From Bolinopsis microptera (taxonomy: Eukaryota > Ctenophora > Tentaculata > Lobata > Bolinopsidae): a stretch of 64,000 nt of DNA. Position numbers and translations under genes: made by a program. The stretch spans positions 12,872,169-12,936,168 of the forward strand of contig NC_087072.1 of NCBI RefSeq assembly GCF_026151205.1, written 5' to 3'. Below, piece after piece: positions 61,960 to 64,000 of the stretch. Numbering within the stretch: position 1 is the first letter of the stretch; the number at the start of each line of letters is the position of its first letter. Below the pieces are notes generated by a model, which was not told where the DNA came from, did not search any database, and worked only from the letters and a program-made list of their open reading frames with translations.

Positions 61960-62720
61960 TCATCACTTGATGACGTCATCAAATTAGGTGTTTTTAAAAC
62001 TTGATTTTTGACAAAATAATAACTTTTCAAATCGATTTTACACCATTAAGGAGTAATTTTATTCAAAATCTGAGGCAATATTCACCTTAGATAATTATTC
62101 AAGCATTCTGAAAATTTTTTAGTAGTGGAACAGCAATACTAAGGTAATGGGAACTACTGCGGACCCTCTACCGACCAAACCTTGTTAACAAAGCCGCAGT
62201 CAAGGTTCGGTGAACGGTAGTTAAAAGCGCTTAAGGGACATAAGTCAAATTGGTAGAGCAACATCATGTAGTGGACATCTTAAGAAATGAGGAGTGGGTA
62301 GAATGTTAGGTTGCTCCTTTATAAATCGTCTTTTTCTCCGATATTAAGTTGACATCAAGTCTTGAAAATTATTCGAGAAAAATCTCGAATAATTTAGTTG
62401 CAGCGTGCCACATGGCTATCTAAACTGCAAACCCTACCCATTGCTGAGCAAGGCCTTTATCTTCTCCGACGAGCGGGATCATCAATAATGATGGCTTTGT
62501 TAACAAGGTTTGGTCGGTAGAGGGTCCGCAGTAGTTCCCATTACCTTAGTATTGCTGTTCCACTACTAAAGAATTACTCCCGATAACACTCAACCTCTGC
62601 CTGATCCAGAGGATATCACCATTTTACCTTCACACAGACATCGAACGCTGTAAGAAGATGACGATCAGACCTCATTATTCTGAAAATTTACCGGAAAAGT
62701 TTCCTACTTTGCTCCTTCAT
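61960..62720 (+). repeat. Interspersed repeat R, copy 2 (interrupted)
   Basis: TTGATGACGTCATCAAATTA ... CAAGCATTCTGAAAATTTTT matches 37195-37340; ATTCTGAAAATTTACCGGAA at 62678 matches the end of copy 1. The TIR element at 62118-62570 and further sequence lie between. Confidence 0.65.
62118..62570. mobile_element. 453-bp TIR element with about 75-bp near-perfect arms
   Basis: Left arm TTTAGTAGTGGAACAGCAAT ... CCGACCAAACCTTGTTAACA and right arm its complement (62495-62570), nearly perfect. The tip TAGTAGTGGAAC is reminiscent of hAT ends, but no 8-bp duplication is visible. The interior has the hairpin ATTATTCGAGA / TCTCGAATAAT. Non-autonomous. Confidence 0.8.
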
Positions 62721-63371
62721 AAAGATATTCGCTATTGAAGTTAGTGCTTTTTTGAAGAATAATTTTATAAAAACACAAAAGTTGTGAATTAGTATTCTCT
62801 GGTGTTGGGCCATCCCTTAGGTTGTGGAACTCAACTTTGCTTCCTAAAGGTCTAAATTGTGTTATAGGCTAGTTTTAAAGTTGAAAATCGAAAAGTTGCA
62901 CACGTGGGGACACGCCCAAATTGATAGAAAATTGCTAAAATTACTGAAAATTGCTGTTTTCACCATTTTTATCAACTTTGGAGTCCCGTTGTGATCCAAG
63001 TTCTTTTTGAAATCTTCTGAAACTTTGCATGCTTATTAAACTCTATATAAAATACCGCTATGCAAAAATGTAGGGTGATTCAATATTGTATGCACACGCA
63101 ACGTCCGCTCAAAGTTTGCACGTGCGAAAGGTGAGAATTTTGCTCATTCGTGATTTCGAATAAATTCTGCTTTCCCACGATATTTAAATGGCATTATATA
63201 TGAATTTAATGCCAACTTGAAAGTTGAATGAGTAAAAAGTGCCATATGCAGTCAGGTAAAATTTCGAAATCGATGAAATTACCTCTGTATTAATATAAAT
63301 ATTAATGAAGTTATGAGTTTACATTTCGGCTTTGTAAATTATCCTGACATTATAATCAAAAAGAGATGATA
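62721..63371. other. No supported feature
   Basis: AT-rich, no conserved coding or terminal repeats recognised. Confidence 0.4.
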
Positions 63372-63698
63372 TTTGACCAAAACCCATATTCATGGGTAGA
63401 TTGTACCGCTGCCAGTGTCTCTCTTTTCCAAACAAAAGGAAATGATATTAATTTGAATAACCGTCCGCAAATGCAAATTGATACCGAGAATGAAATCGGT
63501 CGCTCGCTTTTTCCAATCAATAAGCTTTATTACAGTTCGTAAGCCGTGATCGAATGGAAAAAGCGAGCGACCGATTTCATTCTCGGTATCAATTTGCATT
63601 TGCGGACGGTTATTCAAATTAATATCATTTCCTTTTGTTTGGAAAAGAGAGACACTGGCAGCGGTACACTCTACCCATGATTATGGGTTTTGGTCAAA
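63372..63698. mobile_element. MITE family M, compact foldback copy
   Basis: Arms of about 140 bp starting TTTGACCAAAACCCAT on the left and mirrored on the right, separated by a loop of about 45 bp. TA dinucleotides flank both tips. The arms agree with each other almost base for base, so this copy is young or homogenised. Confidence 0.9.
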
Positions 63699-63848
63699 TA
63701 CATTATATGAAAAAACTAGGACGGAAGTTCGCCAAAACTGCATGAATGTACATTCAAATCTAGAACAGGTTGCAAGAAAGAAGACCACGTCACCAATATT
63801 TTTTTACAAATTCAGTCGCGGACCACATGTGATTTAATGCAGCCTCCG

Positions 63849-63876
<28 letters not shown>
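63849..63876. repeat. C homopolymer, about 28 bp
   Basis: A long C run preceded by CCTCCG. Simple repeat; length is unreliable in raw sequence. Confidence 0.9.
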
Positions 63877-63879
<3 letters not shown>

Positions 63880-63889
63880 AATTATGAAT

Positions 63890-63935
63890 CAACGGAAATT
63901 TGCCTTGTGTCACAGCGAAGGTATGTGTTTTTCGA
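63890..63935 (+). repeat. Interspersed repeat D, fragment
   Basis: GGAAATTTGCCTTGTGTCAC followed by AGCGAAGGTATGTGTTTTT, matching 36220-36250 and 38590-38625. Confidence 0.6.
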
Positions 63936-63986
63936 TCTAGGAAAAGATTTGAAACATCATTGAAGAATTCAGGAAACATGTACATT

Positions 63987-64000
63987 GTACCTTGCTCGGA
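63987..64000 (+). mobile_element. Possible left tip of another TACCTTACTCGGG element
   Basis: GTACCTTGCTCGGA at the window edge differs from the tip at 39527 by few bases. The element, if real, continues beyond the window. Confidence 0.35.

Overview
This window looks like repeat-dense nuclear DNA from an animal, most likely a non-vertebrate metazoan (sponge- or cnidarian-like is my guess, not shown). Reasons: several clades of APE-type LINEs, a Penelope-like element with a C-terminal GIY-YIG domain, an LTR element with a primer-binding site, MULE-type transposase remains, very long animal-style microsatellites, and one Ly6/uPAR-type secreted-protein gene. Nothing prokaryotic was seen (no operons, ribosome sites, CRISPR or tRNA genes). 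Most of the window is transposable elements inserted into each other, and target-site duplications (TSDs) let much of the order be read.

Layout. 0.5-11.1 kb: a dead LINE reverse transcriptase cut by a 9.67-kb element (924-10590) with GC-rich inverted ends made of short tandem units and an 8-bp TSD; its interior holds duplications, a 45-bp tandem array, a mariner-type element and nested palindromes, but no recognisable transposase. 11.2-15.8 kb: a 3.8-kb LINE inside one arm of a foldback element. 16-25 kb: mostly unannotatable, with hairpins and a decayed sushi/Cys-rich membrane-protein gene. 25.4-30.4 kb: a MULE derivative inside a short repeat, a three-level nest (TIR element > LINE > same TIR family), tiny hairpin elements with 8-bp TSDs, and a LINE 3' end. 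31.2-31.7 kb: the only convincing host gene, a Ly6-like GPI-anchored protein (minus strand). 32.4-34.7 kb: a Penelope-like retroelement inside a (TA)n tract of another repeat. 34.8-39.5 kb: duplications, foldbacks and LINE scraps. 39.5-43.5 kb: an element whose interior is about 6.9 identical 391-bp repeats. 43.7-47.1 kb: giant microsatellites and a Helitron-like element carrying a LINE ORF1-like gene. 47.1-60.2 kb: one large LINE (minus strand), interrupted by a 6.1-kb LTR element, a 110-bp GC-rich insertion and a 0.75-kb composite insertion. 60.2-64 kb: more Helitron-like, TIR and MITE copies.

The most interesting coding content is the LINE at 47-60 kb. Its ORF1 reads as PHD finger, coiled coil, AlkB-like Fe(II)/2-oxoglutarate dioxygenase and SGNH esterase. 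Its ORF2 starts on an overlapping ATGA and carries a second PHD-like finger before the APE endonuclease and reverse transcriptase. PHD and esterase domains are known in CR1-like LINEs; the AlkB domain, with metal and 2-oxoglutarate residues visible, is the unusual part.
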